5,947 bases of DNA from an uncultured Prevotellaceae bacterium (GCA_947306605.1 CAMZHB010000114.1:1-5947); one strand, 5' to 3'; positions 1 through 5,940 are shown, counted from the stretch's first letter. Numbers and translations are program-made. The notes: generated by a model not told the origin, from the letters alone.

Positions 1-230
1 TTTGTGTTTTGTTTTGTGTTTGGTGTTTTGGGGTTGGGTGTGGTGGTTGTGTTGCCGTTGAACTTCTTGCGGTCACTCACAAGGAAGTAATACCCTCCCG
101 CCTTCAGGTCCTTTATTTCTTTCACTTGGGCCAGCCCCTCCAACGGATTTGTTTCGTCGGCACGGGCGGCATTGCCTCCAAAGATGCTGCCTGTAAGCAA
201 CATCGTCATGAAAAACACGAATTTTCTCAT
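1..230 (-). CDS. N-terminal part of a secreted protein with a T/P/N/K-rich linker (runs off left edge)
   Basis: The reading frame opens with ATG at 230-228 and stays open to the window edge, giving 76 codons without a stop. Residues 1-24 form a good signal peptide: MRKF, then a hydrophobic stretch (VFFMTMLL), with a probable signal peptidase I site after the ARA at 22-24. There is no cysteine at the cleavage site, so it is not an evident lipoprotein. Residues about 34-59 look like the start of a folded domain (KEIKDLKAGGYYFLVSD). From about residue 58 the protein is almost only N, T, P, K and Q. The start is supported by a TAATTTTG promoter box about 35 bases upstream. I do not recognise the family, and the functional domain must lie outside the window. 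It is probably exported to the periplasm or cell surface. Confidence 0.7.
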   Translation of the reverse strand, partial: MRKFVFFMTMLLTGSIFGGNAARADETNPLEGLAQVKEIKDLKAGGYYFLVSDRKKFNGNTTTTPNPKTPNTKQNT

Positions 231-264
231 ATAATCACTTTTTTGATATTTCCATTTGAGCATA

Positions 265-272
265 CAAAATTA
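265..272 (-). promoter_or_regulatory. -7 promoter box (TAATTTTG) for the partial secreted-protein gene
   Basis: The minus strand reads TAATTTTG, an exact match to the Bacteroidetes TAnnTTTG box, 34 bases before the ATG at 230. Transcription would start near 256-260, leaving a short leader of about 28 nt. No TTTG lies at the usual 19-21 base spacing upstream (the nearest is 26 away), so the -33 element is weak or absent. Confidence 0.5.
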
Positions 273-389
273 CTAAACACATTTATTTTTTCCCGCCTCA
301 AAGTTGAGAAAAACGGAAACGCATATAGATATTATGATTGTGCACAACCGTGGTGCAGTTGGAACGCTTGACTCGGACAAAGTCTTGCC

Positions 390-1643
390 TCAACGTCTTT
401 TGTTTCTCAAAAACTTGAACGCGGCGTAGGCATTTATGTTTAAACGATTATGATACAAGCGATAATCTGAAGCGTTACGGTTGTCACGGATAGTGTATTC
501 CACGTTTGCCCCGGTCACAAGGCATGGGGTGATGTTCCACACGGCAGCCACTCGGGCCACTCCGCCGAACGTGAGTTTCATCTTTTTGTCGTAAAGAGGG
601 TTAAGGTTTTCCAGCCTTTCCATCTTCTTTTTCACCCTATGCCCCTCTTCGTCTTCAACCCATTCGTAGGCGTCGTAGTCCATGTGGTTGTACACGTTGA
701 CGGTAGGTCTTACGGAACCGTGGAGCAAGAACTTGCCCTTGTTGGGAGTCCAGTTGTAGCCGTAGCCGGCGCCCAACGCTATGCCGAACGCGCTGAAATG
801 CTCGCGGCTGGTTTCCAGTGTGTCCTCACTCATGTTCAAGAGGTCGCGGGCATGGAGGCGGCTGTAGTTGACATCGCCGGTTACAAAGAAACTGCCGGCG
901 CTGCGACGCTGTATGTACTGCGCATAGTTGGCGGCACTCATCGAGAACTTGCGGTGGTTGAAAGCGTAATAGAAGTTGCCGTACCAGTGCACTACGTCGT
1001 CAAGCTCCCAATCATCGTTTTCACCTATTTGCTCTTCGCTTTCCTCGTCAATCAGGTCCGTACGTTCATACACCGAGTGTTCGGCTATCTCGTCGATAAT
1101 ATATGGTCTTTCCAACGCGCCCAACTCGTACATCGAATAAAGGAATTCATACATAAACGGGAGGTAACGGTAGTCGCGGAACCGGGCATTGCTGAGACTG
1201 TTGCGTTCAAAACCGAGTTTGAAGCCGAATTTGTTTCCGTTGCTGCCAACAACCAACGACCGCTTGCTGCCGCTGCTGTTGAGAGCAAAGCCGTAACTGA
1301 GTGAAAGACCGCAATAGCTCACCCTCAGTGCCGCTACACTCTGGTTGGTGCGCGACAAAATCTCTTCCGTCTCATATTTCTCGATACCGGGATATCTCTC
1401 ATAGACGTCGGGGTCGTTCCAACTGAAGGGGATGTGGACGTTGTCGCGCCCCCAGGCGTTTTTGCTCACCATGGCCACCATCAGTTTGTACTTGGGCGCA
1501 GCGATGTAATTGGTATCAAGCTTTGAATACTTGATTCTGTCTATACCCATGTCAATGCGGTCAAAAAAACCGCTGACTTCCTGGGCTCTGCCGGTTACAG
1601 TGACCATGAACAACAGAAGGAGTGCAGCTATGTGTCGCTTCAT
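390..1643 (-). CDS. Exported DUF4421-type envelope protein, function unknown
   Basis: This 417-residue protein starts with a signal peptide (MKRHIAALLLLFMVTV, probable cleavage after GRA at residue 20). The rest alternates short beta-strand-like segments of aromatic and small residues (for example 286-297 and 306-318), as expected of an outer-membrane or surface beta-rich protein. The DTNYIAAPKYKLMV stretch near 43-56 and the FNHRKF...QRRSAGSF stretch at 228-252 resemble the Bacteroidetes DUF4421 family; this is recognition from memory, not a search. Residues 184-216 are unusually acidic, and 326-342 carry a second charged segment; both are probably loops. The gene has its own promoter box and no clear terminator in the 159 bases after its stop. 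No biochemical role is known to me for the family. Confidence 0.85.
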   Translation of the reverse strand: MKRHIAALLLLFMVTVTGRAQEVSGFFDRIDMGIDRIKYSKLDTNYIAAPKYKLMVAMVSKNAWGRDNVHIPFSWNDPDVYERYPGIEKYETEEILSRTNQSVAALRVSYCGLSLSYGFALNSSGSKRSLVVGSNGNKFGFKLGFERNSLSNARFRDYRYLPFMYEFLYSMYELGALERPYIIDEIAEHSVYERTDLIDEESEEQIGENDDWELDDVVHWYGNFYYAFNHRKFSMSAANYAQYIQRRSAGSFFVTGDVNYSRLHARDLLNMSEDTLETSREHFSAFGIALGAGYGYNWTPNKGKFLLHGSVRPTVNVYNHMDYDAYEWVEDEEGHRVKKKMERLENLNPLYDKKMKLTFGGVARVAAVWNITPCLVTGANVEYTIRDNRNASDYRLYHNRLNINAYAAFKFLRNKRR

Positions 1644-1667
1644 GCTTGTTTATTCGTTTTCGATGTG

Positions 1668-1675
1668 CAAAGTTA
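1668..1675 (-). promoter_or_regulatory. -7 promoter box (TAACTTTG) for the DUF4421-type gene
   Basis: The minus strand reads TAACTTTG, an exact TAnnTTTG match, 24 bases before the ATG at 1643. The leader would be only about 20 nt. There is no convincing TTTG at the -33 position. Confidence 0.5.
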
Positions 1676-1811
1676 CGACTTCTGTCACTATACACGGTGC
1701 AGACTGTACAACTTTTTTATAACTGAGAAATATATGCAGCCAAACGTCAAGCCAAAAAATCTCGCAATTATTGACTCTTCCGGACAGAAACAAGATTTTC
1801 GGCACTCAAAG

Positions 1812-1913
1812 GCGGCGTTTCGGGCCGCAGAAACGGCGTCTCAAAATTTTGAAACGCCGCTTCTGTTTTGCCATATCCGACACCCTTTGGAAATCAGGCG
1901 TTTACGAAACGCC
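1812..1913. repeat. Cluster of GGCGTTTC/GAAACGCC palindromic repeats
   Basis: About 100 intergenic bases carry repeated copies of one 8-base word and its complement. GCGGCGTTTC at 1812-1821 is the exact inverted complement of GAAACGCCGC at 1851-1860. A degenerate copy (GGCGTCTC) lies at 1835-1842 and can alternatively pair with 1851-1858 around AAAATTTT. A compact hairpin follows at 1897-1913: GGCGTTT, loop ACG, AAACGCC. None has a U-tract, so they are not simple terminators. The pattern resembles short interspersed palindromic (REP-like) elements. Only plus-strand shadow frames with RRF-type repeats cross it. Confidence 0.6.
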
Positions 1914-1995
1914 CAAATTTCAGGTAAAAAATCTTGACAAAGGCCGCCGCGCGGGGATGAGCAACAGCCCGCCCGACAACTATACATTATATAAT

Positions 1996-2030
1996 AAAAA
2001 GCACCCCGACTCATCTGAGCCGAGGCACTT
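1996..2030 (-). terminator. Intrinsic terminator of kbl
   Basis: Read on the minus strand, 31 bases after the kbl stop, AAGTGCCTCGGCTCA pairs with TGAGTCGGGGTGCTT around a tight turn, followed by a run of T's. The stem uses several G-U pairs that become A-C mismatches on the plus strand, so the terminator is directional and belongs to kbl. Confidence 0.85.
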
Positions 2031-2061
2031 AACCATAAAATATATTAAGAAGTGATTCTGT

Positions 2062-3249
2062 TTATTTCAGCACACCAAGCTCTTTGCCTACTTTGACGAA
2101 GGCGGCGATGCACTTGTCGAGGTGTTCGCGCTCGTGGCCGGCACTGATTTGCACACGGATACGGGCCTGTCCCTTCGGCACTACGGGATAGTAGAAACCG
2201 GTGACATAGATGCCTTCGTCCTGCAACTTGGCGGCATACTTCTGCGACAGCGGGGCGTCGTAGAGCATGACGGCACAGATGGCGCTCTGGGTGGGCTTGA
2301 TGTCAAAGCCGGCGGCCATCATCTTGTCGCGGAAATAATTCACGTTCTCGACAAGTTTGTCGTGAATGGCATTGCTCTCCTTGAGCATCTTGAACATTTC
2401 GATGCCTGCGCCCACAAGACCCGGGGCCAAAGAGTTGGAGAAGAGGTAAGGACGGCTGCGCTGGCGCAACAGGTCGATGATTTCCTTGCGGCCGGTGGTG
2501 AATCCGCCCATGGCGCCACCGAAGGACTTGCCGAGAGTTCCGGTGTAGATGTCCACACGGCCGTAGGTATTGAAGAATTCGCTCACACCGTGTCCGGTGG
2601 GACCTACCACGCCGGCCGAGTGGCTTTCGTCAACCATCACAAGGGCGTCGTACTTTTCGGCCAAATCGCAAATCTTGTCCATCGGGGCCACGTTGCCGTC
2701 CATGGAGAACACACCGTCGGTGCAAATGATGCGGAAACGCTGGGCCTGGGCCTCCTGCAGACATTTTTCGAGTTCGGCCATGTCGGCATTGGCGTAGCGG
2801 TAGCGCTGGGCCTTGCAGAGGCGCACACCGTCGATGATGGAGGCGTGGTTGAGGGCGTCGCTGATGATAGCATCTTCCTCGGTGAGCAGAGGCTCAAATA
2901 CACCGCCGTTGGCGTCGAAACATGCGGCATAAAGAATGGCATCTTCGGTCTTGAAGTAATCGCTCACGGCAGCCTCCAGTTCCTTGTGAATGTCGGCCGT
3001 GCCACAGATGAAACGCACGCTCGACATACCGAAGCCACGCTTGTCCATGGCATCCTTGGCGGCCTGGATGAGGCGCGGGTTATTGGACAAACCCAGATAG
3101 TTGTTGGCACAGAAGTTGAGCACTTCCTTACCGGCCACTTGAATAGCTGCTTGCTGCGGGCTCTCAATGAGACGCTCGTTCTTGTACAATCCTGCTTCTT
3201 TAATCTCTGCCAGGGTGTTGGCGAGATGTTCTTTCATTTTTCCGTACAT
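2062..3249 (-). CDS. kbl: Glycine C-acetyltransferase (2-amino-3-ketobutyrate CoA ligase)
   Basis: This cytoplasmic PLP enzyme cleaves 2-amino-3-ketobutyrate with CoA to give glycine and acetyl-CoA, the second step of threonine breakdown. The 395-residue protein is close to the 398 of E. coli Kbl, and its N-terminus aligns with it (GLYKNERLIESPQQA at 20-34), supporting the ATG at 3249. Signatures of the alpha-oxoamine synthase family are intact: NFCANNYLGLS (45-55), the SSVRFICGT stretch (76-84), DGVFSMDG (178-185), DESHSAG (207-213, with the PLP-contacting Asp207 and His210) and GTLGKSFGG (237-245), where Lys241 should be the Schiff-base lysine. It is divergent from an SDR threonine dehydrogenase that makes its substrate. 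Related enzymes (BioF, HemA-type ALA synthase, serine palmitoyltransferase) are less likely given this neighbour and the strong Kbl-like sequence. Confidence 0.96.
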   Translation of the reverse strand: MYGKMKEHLANTLAEIKEAGLYKNERLIESPQQAAIQVAGKEVLNFCANNYLGLSNNPRLIQAAKDAMDKRGFGMSSVRFICGTADIHKELEAAVSDYFKTEDAILYAACFDANGGVFEPLLTEEDAIISDALNHASIIDGVRLCKAQRYRYANADMAELEKCLQEAQAQRFRIICTDGVFSMDGNVAPMDKICDLAEKYDALVMVDESHSAGVVGPTGHGVSEFFNTYGRVDIYTGTLGKSFGGAMGGFTTGRKEIIDLLRQRSRPYLFSNSLAPGLVGAGIEMFKMLKESNAIHDKLVENVNYFRDKMMAAGFDIKPTQSAICAVMLYDAPLSQKYAAKLQDEGIYVTGFYYPVVPKGQARIRVQISAGHEREHLDKCIAAFVKVGKELGVLK

Positions 3250-3277
3250 ATTTATTAGAGTTTTTGAAATTCTAGTA

Positions 3278-3308
3278 CAAAGGAACTACTTTCTGCTGAA
3301 AAAACAAA
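3278..3308 (-). promoter_or_regulatory. kbl promoter (TTTG - 19 bases - TTCCTTTG)
   Basis: On the minus strand TTTG (3308-3305) lies 19 bases before TTCCTTTG (3285-3278), one mismatch from TAnnTTTG and at the spacing expected of Bacteroidetes promoters. Transcription would start near 3268-3272, about 20 nt before the ATG at 3249. The -7 box sits in a 9-base word (GTTCCTTTG) mirrored in the promoter of the divergent dehydrogenase gene. Confidence 0.55.
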
Positions 3309-3339
3309 ACAAACAGCACGTGAATTTCAAAAAAAAGTT

Positions 3340-3348
3340 GTTCCTTTG
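3340..3348 (+). promoter_or_regulatory. Threonine dehydrogenase promoter -7 box (GTTCCTTTG)
   Basis: The plus strand carries GTTCCTTTG, the same word as in the kbl promoter but facing the other way, 42 bases before the ATG at 3391. The start point would be near 3356-3360. No TTTG occurs at the -33 spacing; instead there is a CACGTG palindrome (3317-3322) and an eight-A tract (3329-3336), which could be activator or bending sites. Confidence 0.45.
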
Positions 3349-3390
3349 CATAGATTTAAGACGAAATAACCTGTCATAAGTTTTTACAAG

Positions 3391-4344
3391 ATGAAAAAAA
3401 TATTGGTAATTGGCTCTACAGGCCAAATTGGTTCCGAACTGACTATGACGCTCCGCGCCCAGTACGGAAATGAAAACGTGGTGGCCGGCTACATCGTCGG
3501 CGCCGAACCCAAGGGCGAACTGCTCGAATCAGGTCCCTCCGAAGTGTGCGACGTGACCGACGGTCCCGCAATCAGTGCCGTAGTCAAGAAGTATGGCATC
3601 GACACCATCTACAACCTGGCCGCCCTGCTCAGCGTTGTGGCCGAAGGCAAACCCAAACTGGCTTGGAAGATTGGCATCGACGGCCTGTGGAACGTGCTCG
3701 AAGTAGCCCGCGAGAACCAGTGCGCCGTCTTCACCCCGAGCTCCATCGGTTCGTTCGGTCCCAACACCCCACACGTGATGACCCCGCAGGACACCATTCA
3801 GCGCCCGCGCACCATGTACGGCGTCACCAAGGTGACCACCGAATTGCTGAGCGACTACTTCTTCCTGAAGTTCGGCGTTGACACCCGTGCCGTACGCTTC
3901 CCCGGCGTCATCTCCAACGTGACTCCTCCAGGCGGCGGCACCACAGACTATGCCGTAGACATATACTATTATGCCGTGCGCGGCGAGAAGTTCACCTGCC
4001 CCATTAAGGAAGGCACGCTCATGGACATGATCTACATGCCCGACGCCCTCAAGGCCGCCATCGACATCATGGAAGCCGACCCCAGCCGCCTCATCCACCG
4101 CAATGCGTTCAACATTGCCTCCATGAGCTTCGCGCCAGAAACCATCTACGCTTCCATCAAGAAGTACAAGCCCGACTTTGAAATGGTCTACGACGTCGAC
4201 CCGCTCAAGCAAAGCATTGCCGAAAGCTGGCCCGACTGCATGGACGACTCCTGCGCCCGTCAGGAATGGGACTGGAACCCAGTCTACGACCTCGACGCCA
4301 TGACCCGCGACATGCTTGAGAAATTGCCTTTGCGCATTCTCTAA
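3391..4344 (+). CDS. L-threonine 3-dehydrogenase, short-chain (SDR/epimerase-like) type
   Basis: The enzyme oxidises L-threonine with NAD+ to 2-amino-3-ketobutyrate in the cytoplasm. The 317-residue protein starts with an extended-SDR Rossmann fold: KKILVIGSTGQIG, with the GxxGxxG glycines at 8, 11 and 14. The catalytic set is visible: PSS at 116-118 and YGVTK at 143-147 (Tyr143, Lys147). The GPNTPH, RFPGVIS and GGGTTDYAV stretches match the epimerase-like threonine dehydrogenases known from Flavobacterium and animals, unlike the zinc-dependent E. coli Tdh. An automatic label of 'NAD-dependent epimerase' would be too vague, because the divergent kbl supports the threonine role. The start has an A-rich upstream sequence and no Shine-Dalgarno, normal in this phylum. 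Its own terminator follows at 4385-4417. Confidence 0.92.
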   Translation: MKKILVIGSTGQIGSELTMTLRAQYGNENVVAGYIVGAEPKGELLESGPSEVCDVTDGPAISAVVKKYGIDTIYNLAALLSVVAEGKPKLAWKIGIDGLWNVLEVARENQCAVFTPSSIGSFGPNTPHVMTPQDTIQRPRTMYGVTKVTTELLSDYFFLKFGVDTRAVRFPGVISNVTPPGGGTTDYAVDIYYYAVRGEKFTCPIKEGTLMDMIYMPDALKAAIDIMEADPSRLIHRNAFNIASMSFAPETIYASIKKYKPDFEMVYDVDPLKQSIAESWPDCMDDSCARQEWDWNPVYDLDAMTRDMLEKLPLRIL

Positions 4345-4384
4345 CTTCATTTGCCTCTTTTTTCATATCATAAGTGTTTGTGTT

Positions 4385-4417
4385 GCGCGCTCCTATGTGA
4401 ATAGTGGCGCGCTTTTT
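4385..4417 (+). terminator. Intrinsic terminator of the threonine dehydrogenase gene
   Basis: GCGCGC at 4385-4390 pairs with GCGCGC at 4407-4412 across a 16-base loop, followed directly by TTTTT (4413-4417). It lies 40 bases after the dehydrogenase stop codon. Confidence 0.75.
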
Positions 4418-4442
4418 GTACATTCCAGTTTGCAGAATTAGC

Positions 4443-4474
4443 AAAAAGACCGAATTTTTGCCAAAATTCGGTCT
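4443..4474 (-). terminator. Perfect 12-bp hairpin, probable minus-strand terminator
   Basis: AGACCGAATTTT (4447-4458) and AAAATTCGGTCT (4463-4474) form an uninterrupted 12-bp stem with a four-base loop. On the minus strand it runs into a T-tract (the AAAAA at 4443-4447 on plus). On the plus strand the next bases are AAAAG, so it does not terminate that way. The only minus-strand gene it can serve is the PagL-like gene ending at 4720, giving a 3' untranslated region of about 250 nt. A role other than termination cannot be excluded. Confidence 0.55.
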
Positions 4475-4520
4475 AAAAGTTACTTTTTTGATGAAAAAAC
4501 TTACATTTTGTCACAAACTG

Positions 4521-4552
4521 TTTGGTCAGAATGCCAGAAATGTCTAATTTTG
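4521..4552 (+). promoter_or_regulatory. Orphan promoter (TTTG - 20 bases - TAATTTTG)
   Basis: TTTG at 4521-4524 and TAATTTTG at 4545-4552 match both Bacteroidetes promoter elements exactly at 20-base spacing, the best promoter in the window. An AT-rich TTTTTT/AAAAAA palindrome (4484-4499) lies just upstream. There is no plus-strand protein gene downstream: the first ATG (4585) gives only four codons before TAA. Transcription would start near 4558-4562. Confidence 0.6.
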
Positions 4553-4559
4553 CATACAG

Positions 4560-4708
4560 AAACTCATAGTTTAAGCTTCATTGTATGATCTATTATTAAT
4601 TAGATAGTTTGAGGTTCGTTTGTGTTCGTGCTTTGTAGCGATACACGGTGCGCAACAAAATTTACTTTTAACAAGTGGGAGGACGCTTTCGGGCGTTCTT
4701 CATTTTTT
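4560..4708 (+). ncRNA. Candidate small RNA of about 150 nt
   Basis: The segment is framed by a complete plus-strand promoter (4521-4552) and a directional plus-strand terminator (4678-4708) and encodes no plausible peptide. Inside, ATCTA (4588-4592) can pair with TAGAT (4601-4605), and the GTTCGTGC stretch near 4624-4631 can pair with GTGCGCAAC near 4650 with one bulged C. I do not recognise a known RNA: it lacks the signal recognition particle tetraloop region, tRNA features and any riboswitch core I can identify. Since nothing on the plus strand follows, a leader or riboswitch role is unlikely. The ends are estimates from the promoter and T-tract. Confidence 0.45.
4678..4708 (+). terminator. 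Intrinsic terminator closing the candidate small RNA
   Basis: GGAGGACGC (4678-4686) pairs with GCGTTCTTC (4693-4701) over a six-base loop (TTTCGG), followed by A and six T's (4703-4708). Two of the nine pairs are G-U on the plus strand and become A-C mismatches on the minus strand, where no T-tract follows. It therefore ends a plus-strand transcript, 12 bases before the stop codon of the convergent gene. Confidence 0.7.
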
Positions 4709-4719
4709 ATATAGATACC

Positions 4720-5940
4720 TCATCTGGCCCGTTTGCCAAGCGGCAAGCGATAGCTCAGCGACAATTCCGTGAGATAAGCCTTCGTTTTGTGGGCATGGAT
4801 GTCATAGCCTACGCTCAGGGCGCGGTTCAGCCACGGCAGATTATAGTTCAAACCGATGCGTTCATAGAAACCGAACTCCTCGTCCGTATCGGCCCAATGG
4901 CTGAAGGGGCGGCTCAGATATGGGCCGGCGGCCACACGCAACTGCATACGTTTATAATAAAAGGTATGGCGTGCACTGATGCCCCAACTCTGTTTCTGGA
5001 CATTGCGCGGCCGCCCGGGGTTTTGCACTTCAATGCGGCCCAGGTAAGGCTCATGAATAAGGTCCAGTCCGACACCCGAAGCAAAACGCCGGTCGTAGCG
5101 GTACATGAGAGCCGCTGTAAGCCCATAAGCCACATAGAGCGGATAGGAGCCGTAGGTCAACGGACGCCCGGCCGCCTGGTCCTTCTTGTCCACCAGCCAC
5201 TCGCCCAATGCCGTCTTCAGTCCCGTGCGCCAGTCGAACTCCAGGAACAGACCTTTGTCATCGAACGGCACAAGCGGCCCCTTGTCGGCCGCCACCGTTT
5301 CGCGCTCGCCCGTCAGACAGTAGGCTGCGCTGACTCCCAGTCCCACACTATTCACGCCCTTGTTCGGCCGCGACAAAGCCCCGTTTGACAAATGATGGAA
5401 CTCCGGCCCCATACGCAAAGTCCAGCGTCCCGTTTGCCAGGCTCCATAAAACGCGGCGGCGAAATACACACTCCAATGGGAACCGATGAGTTCGTTCTCG
5501 GGATTGTTCTCACGGTGCCATGTGCGCGTACTGCGCCCCACACCGTTGCGCAGAGCAAAACTCACGGAAGTATTGCGCGTGGGACGTACGACAGGCCAGT
5601 CAAATTCCACAAAAGCCACCCACGATGTCCCCAGACGCGACGGTTCAGCGTCGGGCATAAAGTCCGGCTGCTTCACCCTCACGCGACTGAAATCCGTCAT
5701 CATCAGTCCGGCGGCGATGGTCGGATAATTGTATGACCTCACATAACCCGCCGTGTCCTTCGCCCACGAATGCCAGCGCCAGGCCACGCCCACGCTCCCC
5801 ATGTCGCGGCGCGGCACCTTGATATAGGGGTCCACCTCAAGCGCACGGCCCACATTGCCTTCAACGGCCACACTCTGGGCCCACAACGTCCATGGCAACA
5901 AGCACACGAACACCGCAAGAACCATACGAACTGAGCGCAA
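4720..5940 (-). CDS. PagL-like outer-membrane protein (putative lipid A deacylase / acyloxyacyl hydrolase family)
   Basis: PagL enzymes are outer-membrane beta-barrels that remove the 3-O acyl chain of lipid A. The protein has a signal peptide ending in LWAQ (residues 19-22, counting from 5940) and alternating beta-strand sequence up to a C-terminal LSLSYRLPL strand. The family signature is HHLSNGALSRPNKGVNSVG at 182-200: His183 and Ser185 match the PagL catalytic His and Ser, with the conserved N, PN and G around them. Where PagL has its catalytic Glu, 14 residues after the His, this protein has Asn197. At about 400 residues it is more than twice PagL's size, with some 200 extra residues after the motif. 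The codon at 5940 is TTG; an ATG at 5925 would give 401 residues, and the frame is open to the window edge, so the true start may lie outside. Activity is unproven. Confidence 0.75.
   Translation of the reverse strand: MRSVRMVLAVFVCLLPWTLWAQSVAVEGNVGRALEVDPYIKVPRRDMGSVGVAWRWHSWAKDTAGYVRSYNYPTIAAGLMMTDFSRVRVKQPDFMPDAEPSRLGTSWVAFVEFDWPVVRPTRNTSVSFALRNGVGRSTRTWHRENNPENELIGSHWSVYFAAAFYGAWQTGRWTLRMGPEFHHLSNGALSRPNKGVNSVGLGVSAAYCLTGERETVAADKGPLVPFDDKGLFLEFDWRTGLKTALGEWLVDKKDQAAGRPLTYGSYPLYVAYGLTAALMYRYDRRFASGVGLDLIHEPYLGRIEVQNPGRPRNVQKQSWGISARHTFYYKRMQLRVAAGPYLSRPFSHWADTDEEFGFYERIGLNYNLPWLNRALSVGYDIHAHKTKAYLTELSLSYRLPLGKRAR

Larger units (their letters stand above)
1644..2061. other. 418-bp gap with promoter, palindromic repeats and terminator
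   Basis: From right to left this region holds the kbl terminator (1996-2030), a GC-rich stretch with a GCGGG/CCCGC hairpin (1951-1955 with 1968-1972), the GGCGTTTC repeat cluster, and the promoter of the DUF4421-type gene. Between about 1700 and 1800 I see nothing recognisable. Plus-strand frames here, up to 101 codons, derive from the repeats and have no signal of being genes. Confidence 0.65.
4345..4719. other. 375-bp convergent gap without protein genes
   Basis: This AT-rich gap between the convergent dehydrogenase and PagL-like genes holds, in order, the dehydrogenase terminator, an opposite-facing 12-bp hairpin, a TTTTTT/AAAAAA palindrome, an orphan plus-strand promoter, the candidate small RNA and its terminator. 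The small frames crossing it on both strands are tails of shadow frames. Confidence 0.7.

Noticed and set aside
341..357. TGCAC/GTGCA hairpin after the DUF4421-type stop as a possible terminator
   Set aside because: The stem is only 5 bp and no T-tract follows on the minus strand.
9..371. A 120-codon plus-strand frame at the left edge
   Set aside because: It is antisense to a better minus-strand frame that has a signal peptide and a matching promoter, and it continues through the AT-rich intergenic sequence.
1632..2055. Two overlapping plus-strand frames of 101 and 94 codons in the gap before kbl
   Set aside because: They translate through the palindromic repeats (giving RRF-type repeats), and one runs through the opposite-facing kbl terminator; neither has a promoter box or family resemblance.
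2122..3258. A 378-codon plus-strand open frame opposite kbl
   Set aside because: It is the antisense shadow of a clear kbl gene with all family motifs; its translation is low in plausible domains and reflects the GC-ended codons of kbl.
3529..4350. A 273-codon minus-strand open frame opposite the threonine dehydrogenase
   Set aside because: The sense strand encodes a full SDR enzyme with intact catalytic residues; the antisense product has no recognisable signal.
1690..4651. The 11-base word ATACACGGTGC found at 1690-1700 and 4641-4651
   Set aside because: A few shared 11-mers are expected by chance in about 6 kb, and the two sites have different positions relative to promoters and genes.
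4675..5388. A 237-codon plus-strand frame opposite the PagL-like gene
   Set aside because: It begins inside the plus-strand terminator hairpin and is antisense to a gene with a signal peptide and a PagL motif.
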